The notes under the pieces: model-generated
The model's database searches: none
Told to the model about the DNA's origin: nothing
Seen by the model: the letters and a program-made list of their open reading frames with translations, nothing else
Assembly: GCA_029864385.1 (NCBI GenBank)
Contig: JAOTTL010000189.1
Location: 1-6,635 of the forward strand
DNA from: SG8-41 sp029864385
GTDB lineage: Bacteria > Pseudomonadota > Gammaproteobacteria > Burkholderiales > SG8-41
Length of the DNA: 6,635 nt
Direction: 5' to 3'
Shown here: positions 1 through 5,670 of the stretch, in pieces
Position numbering within the stretch: position 1 is the first letter of the stretch
Layout: the number at the start of each line of letters is the position of its first letter
Translations under genes and position numbers: made by a program

Positions 1-169
1 TTCTCGACAGCTCGGCGCCCAAATGCTCGCGCTGGAATCCGTTCTGGTAGGCAAAGCCCTTCGCGCGCAGGGCTTGAAGCTTGACGCGGCGCTCTGCGAC
101 GAGCTTCTCGCGATCTTGCGCGGTCTGCGGCGCGGGCGGTGATGAGGGTTGCTGCGGTGTGTTCGACAT
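1..169 (-). CDS. lysS: Lysyl-tRNA synthetase, N-terminal fragment (56 codons, cut by window edge)
   Basis: Class II lysyl-tRNA synthetase charges tRNA-Lys with lysine in the cytoplasm. Only the N-terminus is present. Translation from the ATG at 169 gives MSNTPQQPSSPPAP, a Pro/Ser-rich disordered start, and then a stretch ending in FQREHLGAELSR at the window edge. The pattern REKLxxxRRxKLxxLRxxGxAxxNxFxREHxxxEL is the helix that precedes the OB-fold anticodon-binding domain in bacterial LysS. No catalytic motif is inside the window. The gene starts 25 bases after the prfB stop on the same strand, and prfB-lysS is a classic bacterial gene pair, which supports the call. No strong Shine-Dalgarno sequence is visible before this ATG, so coupling to prfB translation is possible. 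The identification rests on a short segment plus context. Confidence 0.88.
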   Translation of the reverse strand, partial: MSNTPQQPSSPPAPQTAQDREKLVAERRVKLQALRAKGFAYQNGFQREHLGAELSR

Positions 170-194
170 GGGTCTGGCGTCGTGCTGTGAAAGT

Positions 195-1299
195 CTAGAG
201 CCCCCGCTTGAGGCTGGCGTCGATGAAATCGTCGAGATCACCGTCGAGAACGGCCTGCGTATTGCCGATCTCCACGTTGGTGCGCAGGTCCTTGATGCGC
301 GAGTGGTCGAGCACGTAGGAGCGGATCTGATGGCCCCATCCGATATCGGTCTTGGTGTCCTCGAGGGCCTGCTGCTCTTCCTCGCGTTTACGCAGCTCGA
401 GCTCGTAGAGCCGGGATTTGAGCATCGCCATGGCCTCGGCCCGGTTGCGGTGCTGCGAGCGGTCGCTCTGGCATTGCACGACGATGCCTGTGGGCATATG
501 CGTGATTCGCACCGCCGAATCGGTCTTGTTTATGTGCTGGCCGCCGGCTCCCGACGCGCGGAAGGTGTCCACCCGAAGGTCCGCAGGGTTGACCGCGATC
601 TCGATGGTCTCGTCGACTTCGGGGTAGATGAACACGCTGGCGAAAGAGGTGTGGCGGCGGTTGTTCGCGTCAAAGGGTGATTTGCGCACCAGCCGGTGGA
701 TCCCGGTCTCCGTTCTCAGGTGGCCGTAAGCGTAGTCACCGGTCACCTTGAGGGCCGCACTCTTAACGCCTGCGACTTCGCCCGGTGACTCCTCGAGCAG
801 CTCGACGCGGAAACCCTTGCGCTCGCAGTAACGTGTGTACATGCGTACCAGCATCTGGGCCCAGTCCTGCGCTTCCGTCCCGCCTGAGCCCGCCTGGATA
901 TCGGCGAAGCAGTTGTTCGAGTCGAGGGGGTTGGAAAACATCCGGCGGAATTCCAGTTCCGCCACCGATTTTTCCAGATCGCGTGCATCGGTGTCGATCG
1001 CGCGCAGCGTCGCTTCATCCTGCTCGCTGCGTGCCATCTGGAACAGCTCGGACGCGTCGCGCAGCCCGCTCGCTGTCGTCTCCAGCTGCCCGAGGACGGC
1101 TTCGAGCGCCTTTTTTTCCCTGCCGAGTTCCTGCGCGCGCCGGCCGTCCGACCAGACGCCGGGATCCTCCAGTTCCTTGTTCAGCGCTTCGAGCCGGTTT
1201 TTTTTGCCGTCGAAGTCAAAGATACCTCCGCAGATCTGCGGCGCGGGACCCGACGTCCTGAAGGCGCTTGGCAATGGCGTTGATGTGCTCTGCTTCCAT
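195..1299 (-). CDS. prfB: Peptide chain release factor 2 (RF2), expressed by programmed +1 frameshift
   Basis: RF2 recognises UGA and UAA stop codons and triggers peptidyl-tRNA hydrolysis on the ribosome. The zero frame starts at ATG 1299 (MEAEHINAIAKRLQDVG...) and runs 27 codons to an in-frame TGA at 1218-1216. A +1 shift there continues into DFDGKKNRLEALNKELE and the rest of RF2, giving about 367 residues; E. coli RF2 has 365. Visible motifs are the coiled N-terminal domain, the codon-recognition tripeptide SPF (about 207-209) inside RLVRKSPFD, and the catalytic GGQ (about 252-254) inside RASGAGGQH. The residue matching position 246 of E. coli is Ala, the usual form, not the K-12 Thr. An in-frame ATG at 1314 could add five residues, but the MEAE start matches the family. 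The gene lies 24 bases after recJ and 25 before lysS on the same strand. It ends in TAG, a stop RF2 itself does not read. A conceptual ORF opening at 1274 is only the shifted frame read backwards and is not the real start. Confidence 0.97.
1215..1230 (-). promoter_or_regulatory. RF2 autoregulatory +1 frameshift site
   Basis: Reading the minus strand, the sequence is CGG AGG TAT CTT TGA C. It holds an internal Shine-Dalgarno-like GGAGG (1229-1225) three bases before the slippery CTT codon (1221-1219), then the in-frame UGA (1218-1216) followed by C. This is the arrangement known from E. coli prfB (SD-like AGGGGG, UAU, CUU, UGA, C). When RF2 is scarce, the ribosome pauses at UGA, tRNA-Leu slips from CUU to UUU and translation continues in the +1 frame with GAC (Asp). 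When RF2 is plentiful, a 27-residue peptide is released. The regulation is established for the family; here the site is seen directly in the sequence. Confidence 0.96.
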
Positions 1300-1305
1300 G
1301 CCCGA

Positions 1306-1332
1306 ATTATACATGGTGGACCGTCATCCCAA
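1306..1332 (-). promoter_or_regulatory. Possible sigma-70 promoter between recJ and prfB
   Basis: On the minus strand a perfect TATAAT (1311-1306) lies just before prfB, preceded by TTGGGA (1332-1327, four of six matches to TTGACA) with a short 15-base spacer. The A of the prfB ATG at 1299 is seven bases past the -10 box, so a transcript from here would be leaderless. TATAAT is rare by chance in such GC-rich DNA, but the -35 is poor and the spacer is short. The hexamer also falls within codons of the alternative ATG at 1314. This is inference only. Confidence 0.25.
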
Positions 1333-3264
1333 CGCCGGCTGCCAGTGCTCGATGGTCAACTGCAGGCTGCGCAGGCTCCGGTACTCGTTGACGTCGAGCC
1401 GGTGCACGGCCTCGATGCGCGCGGGCAGTGGTCCGGTCGTGCCGAACAACATGGCATCGAGAGGGCGGCCGGATCGGGCAAGCCTGAGCTTCAGGTGGCG
1501 GTCGCCGACGACACGCTGGGAGACGACGTCGAACCGGCCGTGAAACGACGGGCGCGGAAAGCCCTGGCCCCATACCCCTTCTTCAAGCAGCAGTGCCAGG
1601 TCAAGCGAATAATCGTCGTCGTCGAGTTCTCCGTCCGTTTCGATCACGCGCTCGAGATCAGCTGGCGAAATCAAACCCTGCGCCGCCTCCTCGAAGGCGG
1701 TGCGAAATCGCTCGAGCTCCGCTTCTCGCAACGTGAGCCCGGCCGCTGCTGCATGCCCGCCAAACTTGACGATCAGCCCAGGGTGCTGGACGGCCACGCG
1801 ATCGAGCGCATCGCGCAGGTGCAGTCCCGGAATCGAACGCCCCGAACCGCGCAGCTCGCCGCCGTTGCTGCGCGCGAACGCGATGGTGGGGCGGTGGAAG
1901 CGATCCTTCAACCGTCCGGCCAGGATGCCGATGACACCCTGGTGCCAGGCGGGATCGAACAGGCTCAACGTGTAGCTCTCGTCGAATTCTGCTGCTTCGA
2001 GCGCGGCGAGCGCTTCCTCCTGCATTCCCGACTCGATCGCGCGGCGCTCGTGGTTGAGCTGATCGAGCTCCCCCGCAATTTGAAATGAGCGTACTGGATC
2101 TTCGGTGCTCAGGCACTCGATGCCCAATGCCATATCGGCCAGACGGCCGGCGGCATTGAGCCGTGGTGCAACCACAAAGCCGAGATCGCGCGTGGTTGCA
2201 CGGCGCGGATCGCGGCTGGTTGCCTGAAATAGAGCGGCGAGGCCGGGTTGCATCCGGCCGCGGCGGATTCGCTGCAAGCCCTGGTGTACGAGGACGCGGT
2301 TGTTATGGTCCAGTGCGACCACGTCGGCGACCGTGCCCAGCGCGACCAGCGGCAGCAGCTCAGCCAGATTCGGCTCAAATCCCCCCGGTGCATGCGCACC
2401 ACCCCCCTTTTCCAAAGGAGGGATGGGGGGACTGGTGCCGCCCCCCTCTAAAAAAGGGGGGATGGGGGGATTGGTGTCGCTCCCCTTTGCTAAAGGAACG
2501 TTGGGGGGATTGGTATCGCCCCCCTTTGACAAAGGGGGGTTGGGGGGATTGGTATCGCCCCCCTTTGACAAAGGGGGGTTGGGGGGATTGGTATCGCCCC
2601 CCTTTGACAAAGGGGGGTTGGGGGGATTGAAGGCGCCGCGTTCGCGCAGCTCGGCACGCAGCGCCAGCATGAGGTAGAACATCACGCCGACACCGGCCAA
2701 GTGCTTGCTCGGGAACGCGCAGCCCGCCTGGTTGGGATTGATGATGGATGCCGCAGCAGGAAGGCGCGGGCCCGGCAGATGGTGGTCCGTGATCAGCACC
2801 TTCATCCCGAGGCGATTGGACTCCGCGACGCCCTCTATGCTGGAGATGCCGTTGTCGACGGTGATGAGCAGATCCGGCTTGAACCGCTCATGCGCGAGGC
2901 GTGCAATCTCGGGGCTCAACCCGTAGCCATACTCGAAACGGTTCGGCACGAGATAGTCCACGCGCGCGCCAAAGGCACGAAGCGCCCGTACACCAACAGC
3001 GCAGGCAGTCGCCCCGTCGGCGTCGTAATCGGCCACGATGAGCATTCGCTGCTGCGCGCCGACCGCATCGGCCAACAATCGCGCCATCAGGCCCAGATTG
3101 AGCATGGCCTCGGGCGCTGCAAGCTCCTTGAAGTCGCCGGAGAGGTCGCGGGCGCAGGTGACGCCACGCGCCGCGTAGGCCCGGGCGAGCACGGGGTGCA
3201 GGCCTTCGCCGATGAGGCCGGCGGTTAAGGTGGGCGGCGCATGGCGGACGACGACAGCAGGCAT
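1324..3264 (-). CDS. recJ: Single-stranded-DNA-specific 5'-3' exonuclease RecJ, with a repeat-encoded insertion
   Basis: RecJ degrades single-stranded DNA 5' to 3' in RecFOR recombination, mismatch repair and base excision repair. Numbering is from ATG 3264 (646 residues). The DHH phosphoesterase domain shows DYDADG (79-84), TVDNG (about 135-139), DHH in ITDHHLPG (160-162), INPNQ (175-179) and LVALGTVADVV (306-316). Next come PRLNAAGRL, WHQGVIGILAGRL, GSGRSIPGLHLRDAL and the DHHA1 signature KFGGHAAAAG (about 500-509), then the C-terminal nucleic-acid-binding part. All expected metal-binding motifs look intact. The oddity is an in-frame insert of about 83 residues (about 213-295), encoded by tandem 39-bp palindromic repeats, between YLMLALRAELRERGAF and EPNLAELL. 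Without it the protein would be about 563 residues, close to E. coli RecJ (577). The start is ATG 3264, four bases after the rpfE stop. A GTG at 3276 that would overlap rpfE is the alternative. Neither has a clear ribosome binding site, so translation coupled to rpfE is likely. Confidence 0.95.
   Translation of the reverse strand: MPAVVVRHAPPTLTAGLIGEGLHPVLARAYAARGVTCARDLSGDFKELAAPEAMLNLGLMARLLADAVGAQQRMLIVADYDADGATACAVGVRALRAFGARVDYLVPNRFEYGYGLSPEIARLAHERFKPDLLITVDNGISSIEGVAESNRLGMKVLITDHHLPGPRLPAAASIINPNQAGCAFPSKHLAGVGVMFYLMLALRAELRERGAFNPPNPPLSKGGDTNPPNPPLSKGGDTNPPNPPLSKGGDTNPPNVPLAKGSDTNPPIPPFLEGGGTSPPIPPLEKGGGAHAPGGFEPNLAELLPLVALGTVADVVALDHNNRVLVHQGLQRIRRGRMQPGLAALFQATSRDPRRATTRDLGFVVAPRLNAAGRLADMALGIECLSTEDPVRSFQIAGELDQLNHERRAIESGMQEEALAALEAAEFDESYTLSLFDPAWHQGVIGILAGRLKDRFHRPTIAFARSNGGELRGSGRSIPGLHLRDALDRVAVQHPGLIVKFGGHAAAAGLTLREAELERFRTAFEEAAQGLISPADLERVIETDGELDDDDYSLDLALLLEEGVWGQGFPRPSFHGRFDVVSQRVVGDRHLKLRLARSGRPLDAMLFGTTGPLPARIEAVHRLDVNEYRSLRSLQLTIEHWQPALG
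2378..2628. other. Probable inserted palindromic element bounded by 9-bp inverted ends
   Basis: The block that interrupts RecJ homology begins on the plus strand with AATCCCCCC (2378-2386) and ends with GGGGGGATT (2620-2628), a perfect 9-bp inverted repeat. Just inside the left end lies a small imperfect palindrome (GGTGCATGCGCACC, 2387-2400). The conserved RecJ sequence resumes directly at both edges (AELRERGAF before, EPNLAELL after, in protein order). I found no convincing target-site duplication and no transposase. It is therefore either a non-autonomous palindromic element or a decayed, partly inverted extra unit of the tandem array. The size and edges are seen directly; the mobile origin is inferred. 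Confidence 0.5.
2395..2628. repeat. Six tandem 39-bp GC-rich palindromic repeats inside recJ
   Basis: The units are 2395-2433, 2434-2472, 2473-2511, 2512-2550, 2551-2589 and 2590-2628, each exactly 39 bp. The last three are identical over 117 bases. On the plus strand each reads GGTATCG, C6, TTTGACAAA, G6, TT, G6, ATT, so each contains a 21-bp perfect palindrome (10-bp arms around one base) plus an extra G6 run. The first three units are diverged but keep length and frame; the palindrome is weakened most in units 1 and 3. On the coding (minus) strand one unit encodes NPPNPPLSKGGDT. The protein order is three perfect copies, then NPPNVPLAKGSDT, NPPIPPFLEGGGT and SPPIPPLEKGGGA. There is no stop in the recJ frame, and the multiple-of-three period lets copies be gained or lost without frameshift. 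Confidence 0.97.
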
Positions 3265-3268
3265 GGCG

Positions 3269-4312
3269 TCAGGCACAGTAGTCGATCAAGCGTCTGCGCC
3301 GGCGCCAGAACTTCAGGCGATGCGCGCGGGTGAAAATTGTGCTCAATCCCCCGGCTGGACCGAGTGTGTGCAACGTGACTGCCGAGAACGCGCCATCGAG
3401 CGTGCCTGCCAGCAGCGGGGCGAACCAGTCCCGCTCGATGCGCAGGACTGCTTCGCGCCAGGCATCTGCGTCGCCATAGGCGGCTCCCGGAAGCGGGGGC
3501 AGAACGAGCAGATGCAGCGAATCACGCGGCAACTCAGCACTTCCGGCGCTCCGGATGAAGTCAGCACCCGAGCCGGGCAGCGGCCGCGATGGAATGCCGC
3601 TGGCGAGGGCGAGTCCTCGAGCGACGGGGTCGTCGCTCCAGACGGTGTGATAGCGCACGCTTGCGCGAGGTGGCGAATCGCTCCCGGCCCCCCAAAACCA
3701 GAGGCTGTTCACCGTCAGCTCGTCGCTTTCCTCGCGGCGCTCGTTGCAGGGATGCTCGTGCAGCAACATTTGCGCTTCATTGAATACGCTGTGCCAGCGT
3801 GCCTGCTCTTCGCCCGTCGGTAAGTAGGGCTCGATGTCCCGTCCCGCGACCTCTTCGGTTGGCGTGGTGCGCAGCTGCGGCGCCTTTGCGACGCGCGCGT
3901 ACCAGCGTTCCGGCCGGGGAGCGAGAAACGTGATGCCCCTCTCCGCGAAATGGGCGTTGAGCGCATCCACCAGCTGCCGGGCCTCATCAGCCGTTATCGC
4001 GAGGCGCGACGCATCGGCCAGGATCACGCGGTCTGCGTGAATCCGGAGATGGACCGGATCGGCGCGCAGCCAGCCGTGCTCACCTGGCTCGCAACCCTCT
4101 CCGCGCAGTGCGAACGGGGCGAGCGCCAACTCCCCGCCGCGGTCCACGCCGAAGCTCGTTGCGAGCCAACGCTCGATCGACCCGGCTTCAATTGAGGTGC
4201 GCTGACCGCACGCCATGATCGTTTCCAGCGCCGGTAACTCGAGTTTGCCGTAGGACGCCGCGCCCGCAATCGCAGGCCAGAGCAGAGGAGAGACGAGCAG
4301 GTGGCAATTCAT
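3269..4312 (-). CDS. rpfE: RpfE-type regulatory / phosphoglycerate-mutase-like protein
   Basis: The protein belongs to the RpfE type, a family annotated as phosphoglycerate-mutase-like and named from the rpf cluster of Xanthomonas, where it was linked to regulation of extracellular enzymes. Its biochemical activity is not settled. Numbering is from ATG 4312 (347 residues). Family landmarks I recognise are the opening MNCHLLVSPLLWP, LPALETIMACG, the hallmark WLRADPVHLRI (81-91), FNEAQMLLHEHPCNE (177-191), VNSLWFWGAG (201-210) and a C-terminal TRAHRLKFWRRRRRL with a basic end. No signal peptide or membrane helix is evident, so it is probably cytoplasmic. An upstream ATG at 4342 would add ten residues; I prefer 4312 because the homologous start is MxxHLLxxxL, but no Shine-Dalgarno sequence decides it. 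The gene heads the minus-strand run, ends four bases before the recJ ATG and is divergent from lolC/lolF. Confidence 0.85.
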   Translation of the reverse strand: MNCHLLVSPLLWPAIAGAASYGKLELPALETIMACGQRTSIEAGSIERWLATSFGVDRGGELALAPFALRGEGCEPGEHGWLRADPVHLRIHADRVILADASRLAITADEARQLVDALNAHFAERGITFLAPRPERWYARVAKAPQLRTTPTEEVAGRDIEPYLPTGEEQARWHSVFNEAQMLLHEHPCNERREESDELTVNSLWFWGAGSDSPPRASVRYHTVWSDDPVARGLALASGIPSRPLPGSGADFIRSAGSAELPRDSLHLLVLPPLPGAAYGDADAWREAVLRIERDWFAPLLAGTLDGAFSAVTLHTLGPAGGLSTIFTRAHRLKFWRRRRRLIDYCA

Positions 4313-4334
4313 CGCGGGCGCGAGTTGCGCGGAG

Positions 4335-4354
4335 TCTAGCATGCTCTAGCATGC
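4335..4354. repeat. 10-bp perfect tandem direct repeat in the rpfE leader
   Basis: TCTAGCATGC occurs twice in direct succession, at 4335-4344 and 4345-4354. Each copy contains the palindromes CTAG and GCATGC. It lies 22 to 42 bases upstream of the preferred rpfE start and covers the alternative ATG at 4342, so the duplication matters for start choice. It could be an operator for a dimeric regulator or just a slippage duplication. The repeat is seen directly; any role is speculative. Confidence 0.9.
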
Positions 4355-4366
4355 CGCTCACTCCGG

Positions 4367-4396
4367 TTGGGACGGTTTCCCGCATTGTGTCAGAAT
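4367..4396 (+). promoter_or_regulatory. Candidate promoter for lolC/lolF-lolD
   Basis: TTGGGA (4367-4372) and CAGAAT (4391-4396) are spaced by 18 bases, with TG one base before the -10 hexamer (extended -10). Each hexamer matches the sigma-70 consensus at four of six positions. Transcription would begin near 4403, about 25 bases before the GTG start. It is the best candidate in the divergent intergenic space, but only moderate in quality. I found no comparably convincing promoter for rpfE on the other strand. Confidence 0.4.
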
Positions 4397-4428
4397 AGCC
4401 CGCTTCAACCCGCGGCCACCACGACAAC

Positions 4429-5670
4429 GTGAGTTACGAATTTTTCATCGGCATGCGCTACACGCGCTCCCGGCAGCGCACGCGTGTCATTTCGTTCATT
4501 TCCGCGATATCAGTCATTGGTATCGCGCTTGGGATGACGGTGCTGATCACGGTGCTGTCGGTGATGAACGGCTTTCAACGCGAGATCCGTACCCGCATTC
4601 TGGGCGTTGCTTCGCATGTCCAGCTGAGCGCCCCGGCCGGGCGGCTCGACAACTGGAGGCAGGTCGCGGCCGGGGCGAAGCGCAATCCCGAGGTCCTCGC
4701 CGCCGCGCCGTTCGTGTCGGCACAGGGGCTGCTCACGCACGGCTCGGCGGTGCGGGGCGCATTTGTCCGGGGCATTGTGCCGGCGGATGAGGAGCGCGTG
4801 TCCGACATCAGCAAGTTCATGCGCCACGGGCGTCTGGAGAATCTGAAACCGGGCGACTACGGCATCGTGCTGGGGGTGGAGCTCGCGCGCGCCCTGCGCG
4901 CGGGTCCGGGAGACAAGGTTGTGATGATCGCGCCGCAGGGGCAGGTAACGCCAGCCGGCGTCATCCCGCGCCTGAGAAAGTTCACGGTGGTGGGCATCTT
5001 CGGCGTGGACCACTACGAGTACGATTCCGGTCTGGCCCTGATCGCGCTTGAGGATGCGCAGCGCCTGTTCCGCTTCGGCGCGGCGGTGTCCGGGGTGCGG
5101 CTCAAGCTCGAAGATCTGTTTCAGTCGATCCGCGTCGCGCGCGACCTTGTGCGCGAGCTCGGGCCTGATGTCTATGCCACCGACTGGACGATGCAGCACG
5201 CCAACTTCTTCCGTGCGGTCCAGATCGAGAAGCGCATGATGTTCCTCATCGTGCTCCTGATCATCGCGGTCGCTGCGTTCAACATCGTCTCCAGCCTGAT
5301 GATGGCGGTGAAGGATAAGAATTCGGACATTGCCATTCTGCGCACGCTCGGGGCCAGTCCCGGAGGGATCACGAAAATCTTTCTCATTCAGGGGATCATG
5401 ATCGGTGCGCTCGGCACGGTGCTCGGCCTGATCGGCGGTGTCGCCCTGGCGTCGAACGTGGAGGTCGTCGTCCCGTTCCTCGAGAGCCTGTTCGGAATAA
5501 AATTCCTGTCCAAGGACGTCTACTACATCAGCGAGCTGCCATCCGAGCTGCGGGCGCCGGACGTCGTGATCACGGCAGTTATCTCGTTCGTGCTCACCGT
5601 GCTGGCGACGATCTACCCGAGCTACCGCGCCTCGAAGGTCAATCCGGCGGAAGCGCTCAGATATGAGTGA
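4429..5670 (+). CDS. lolC: Lipoprotein-releasing ABC transporter permease LolC/LolE family (possibly single-subunit LolF)
   Basis: This inner-membrane permease works with LolD to extract outer-membrane lipoproteins from the inner membrane and pass them to LolA. The 413 residues show the expected layout. There is an N-terminal FFIGMRYTRSRQR, TM1 at about 22-48 (ending SVMNGFQREIR, as in the family), a periplasmic domain at about 50-265, TM2 at about 269-293, the conserved cytoplasmic KDKNSDIAILRTLGASPGGI (295-314), TM3 at about 317-342, TM4 at about 378-397 and the ending YRASKVNPAEALRYE. Segment 169-184 (PQGQVTPAGVIPRLRK) resembles the LolC hook that contacts LolA. The start is GTG 4429; the next in-frame ATG (4453) would cut into the conserved N-terminal stretch. 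No clear Shine-Dalgarno sequence precedes it. The stop overlaps lolD. No second permease gene follows lolD, so this may be the homodimer-forming LolF type rather than LolC of a LolCDE system; the symbol is provisional. Confidence 0.93.
   Translation: MSYEFFIGMRYTRSRQRTRVISFISAISVIGIALGMTVLITVLSVMNGFQREIRTRILGVASHVQLSAPAGRLDNWRQVAAGAKRNPEVLAAAPFVSAQGLLTHGSAVRGAFVRGIVPADEERVSDISKFMRHGRLENLKPGDYGIVLGVELARALRAGPGDKVVMIAPQGQVTPAGVIPRLRKFTVVGIFGVDHYEYDSGLALIALEDAQRLFRFGAAVSGVRLKLEDLFQSIRVARDLVRELGPDVYATDWTMQHANFFRAVQIEKRMMFLIVLLIIAVAAFNIVSSLMMAVKDKNSDIAILRTLGASPGGITKIFLIQGIMIGALGTVLGLIGGVALASNVEVVVPFLESLFGIKFLSKDVYYISELPSELRAPDVVITAVISFVLTVLATIYPSYRASKVNPAEALRYE

Noticed and set aside
195..1274. 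prfB starting at 1274 in a single frame without frameshift
   Set aside because: The first 19 residues of that frame match no RF2; the real N-terminus is in the other frame and joins at the CTT TGA C site.
835..2088. Long plus-strand open frame of 417 codons
   Set aside because: It is antisense to prfB and recJ, which carry unmistakable family motifs; the translation shows no recognisable domain and is a GC-rich shadow.
2395..2628. CRISPR array
   Set aside because: The 39-bp units are directly adjacent with no unique spacers, and they are translated within recJ. This is a tandem repeat.
2163..2677. Plus-strand open frames through the repeat array (e.g. GGLVSPPFDKGG repeats)
   Set aside because: They are antisense to recJ; the 39-bp repeat lacks stops in several frames, so repetitive ORFs arise automatically. 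The recJ frame has conserved motifs on both sides.
4343..4428. A minus-strand promoter for rpfE (TTGAAG with CACAAT)
   Set aside because: The spacer would be only 13 bases and no better pair was found, so I did not annotate it.
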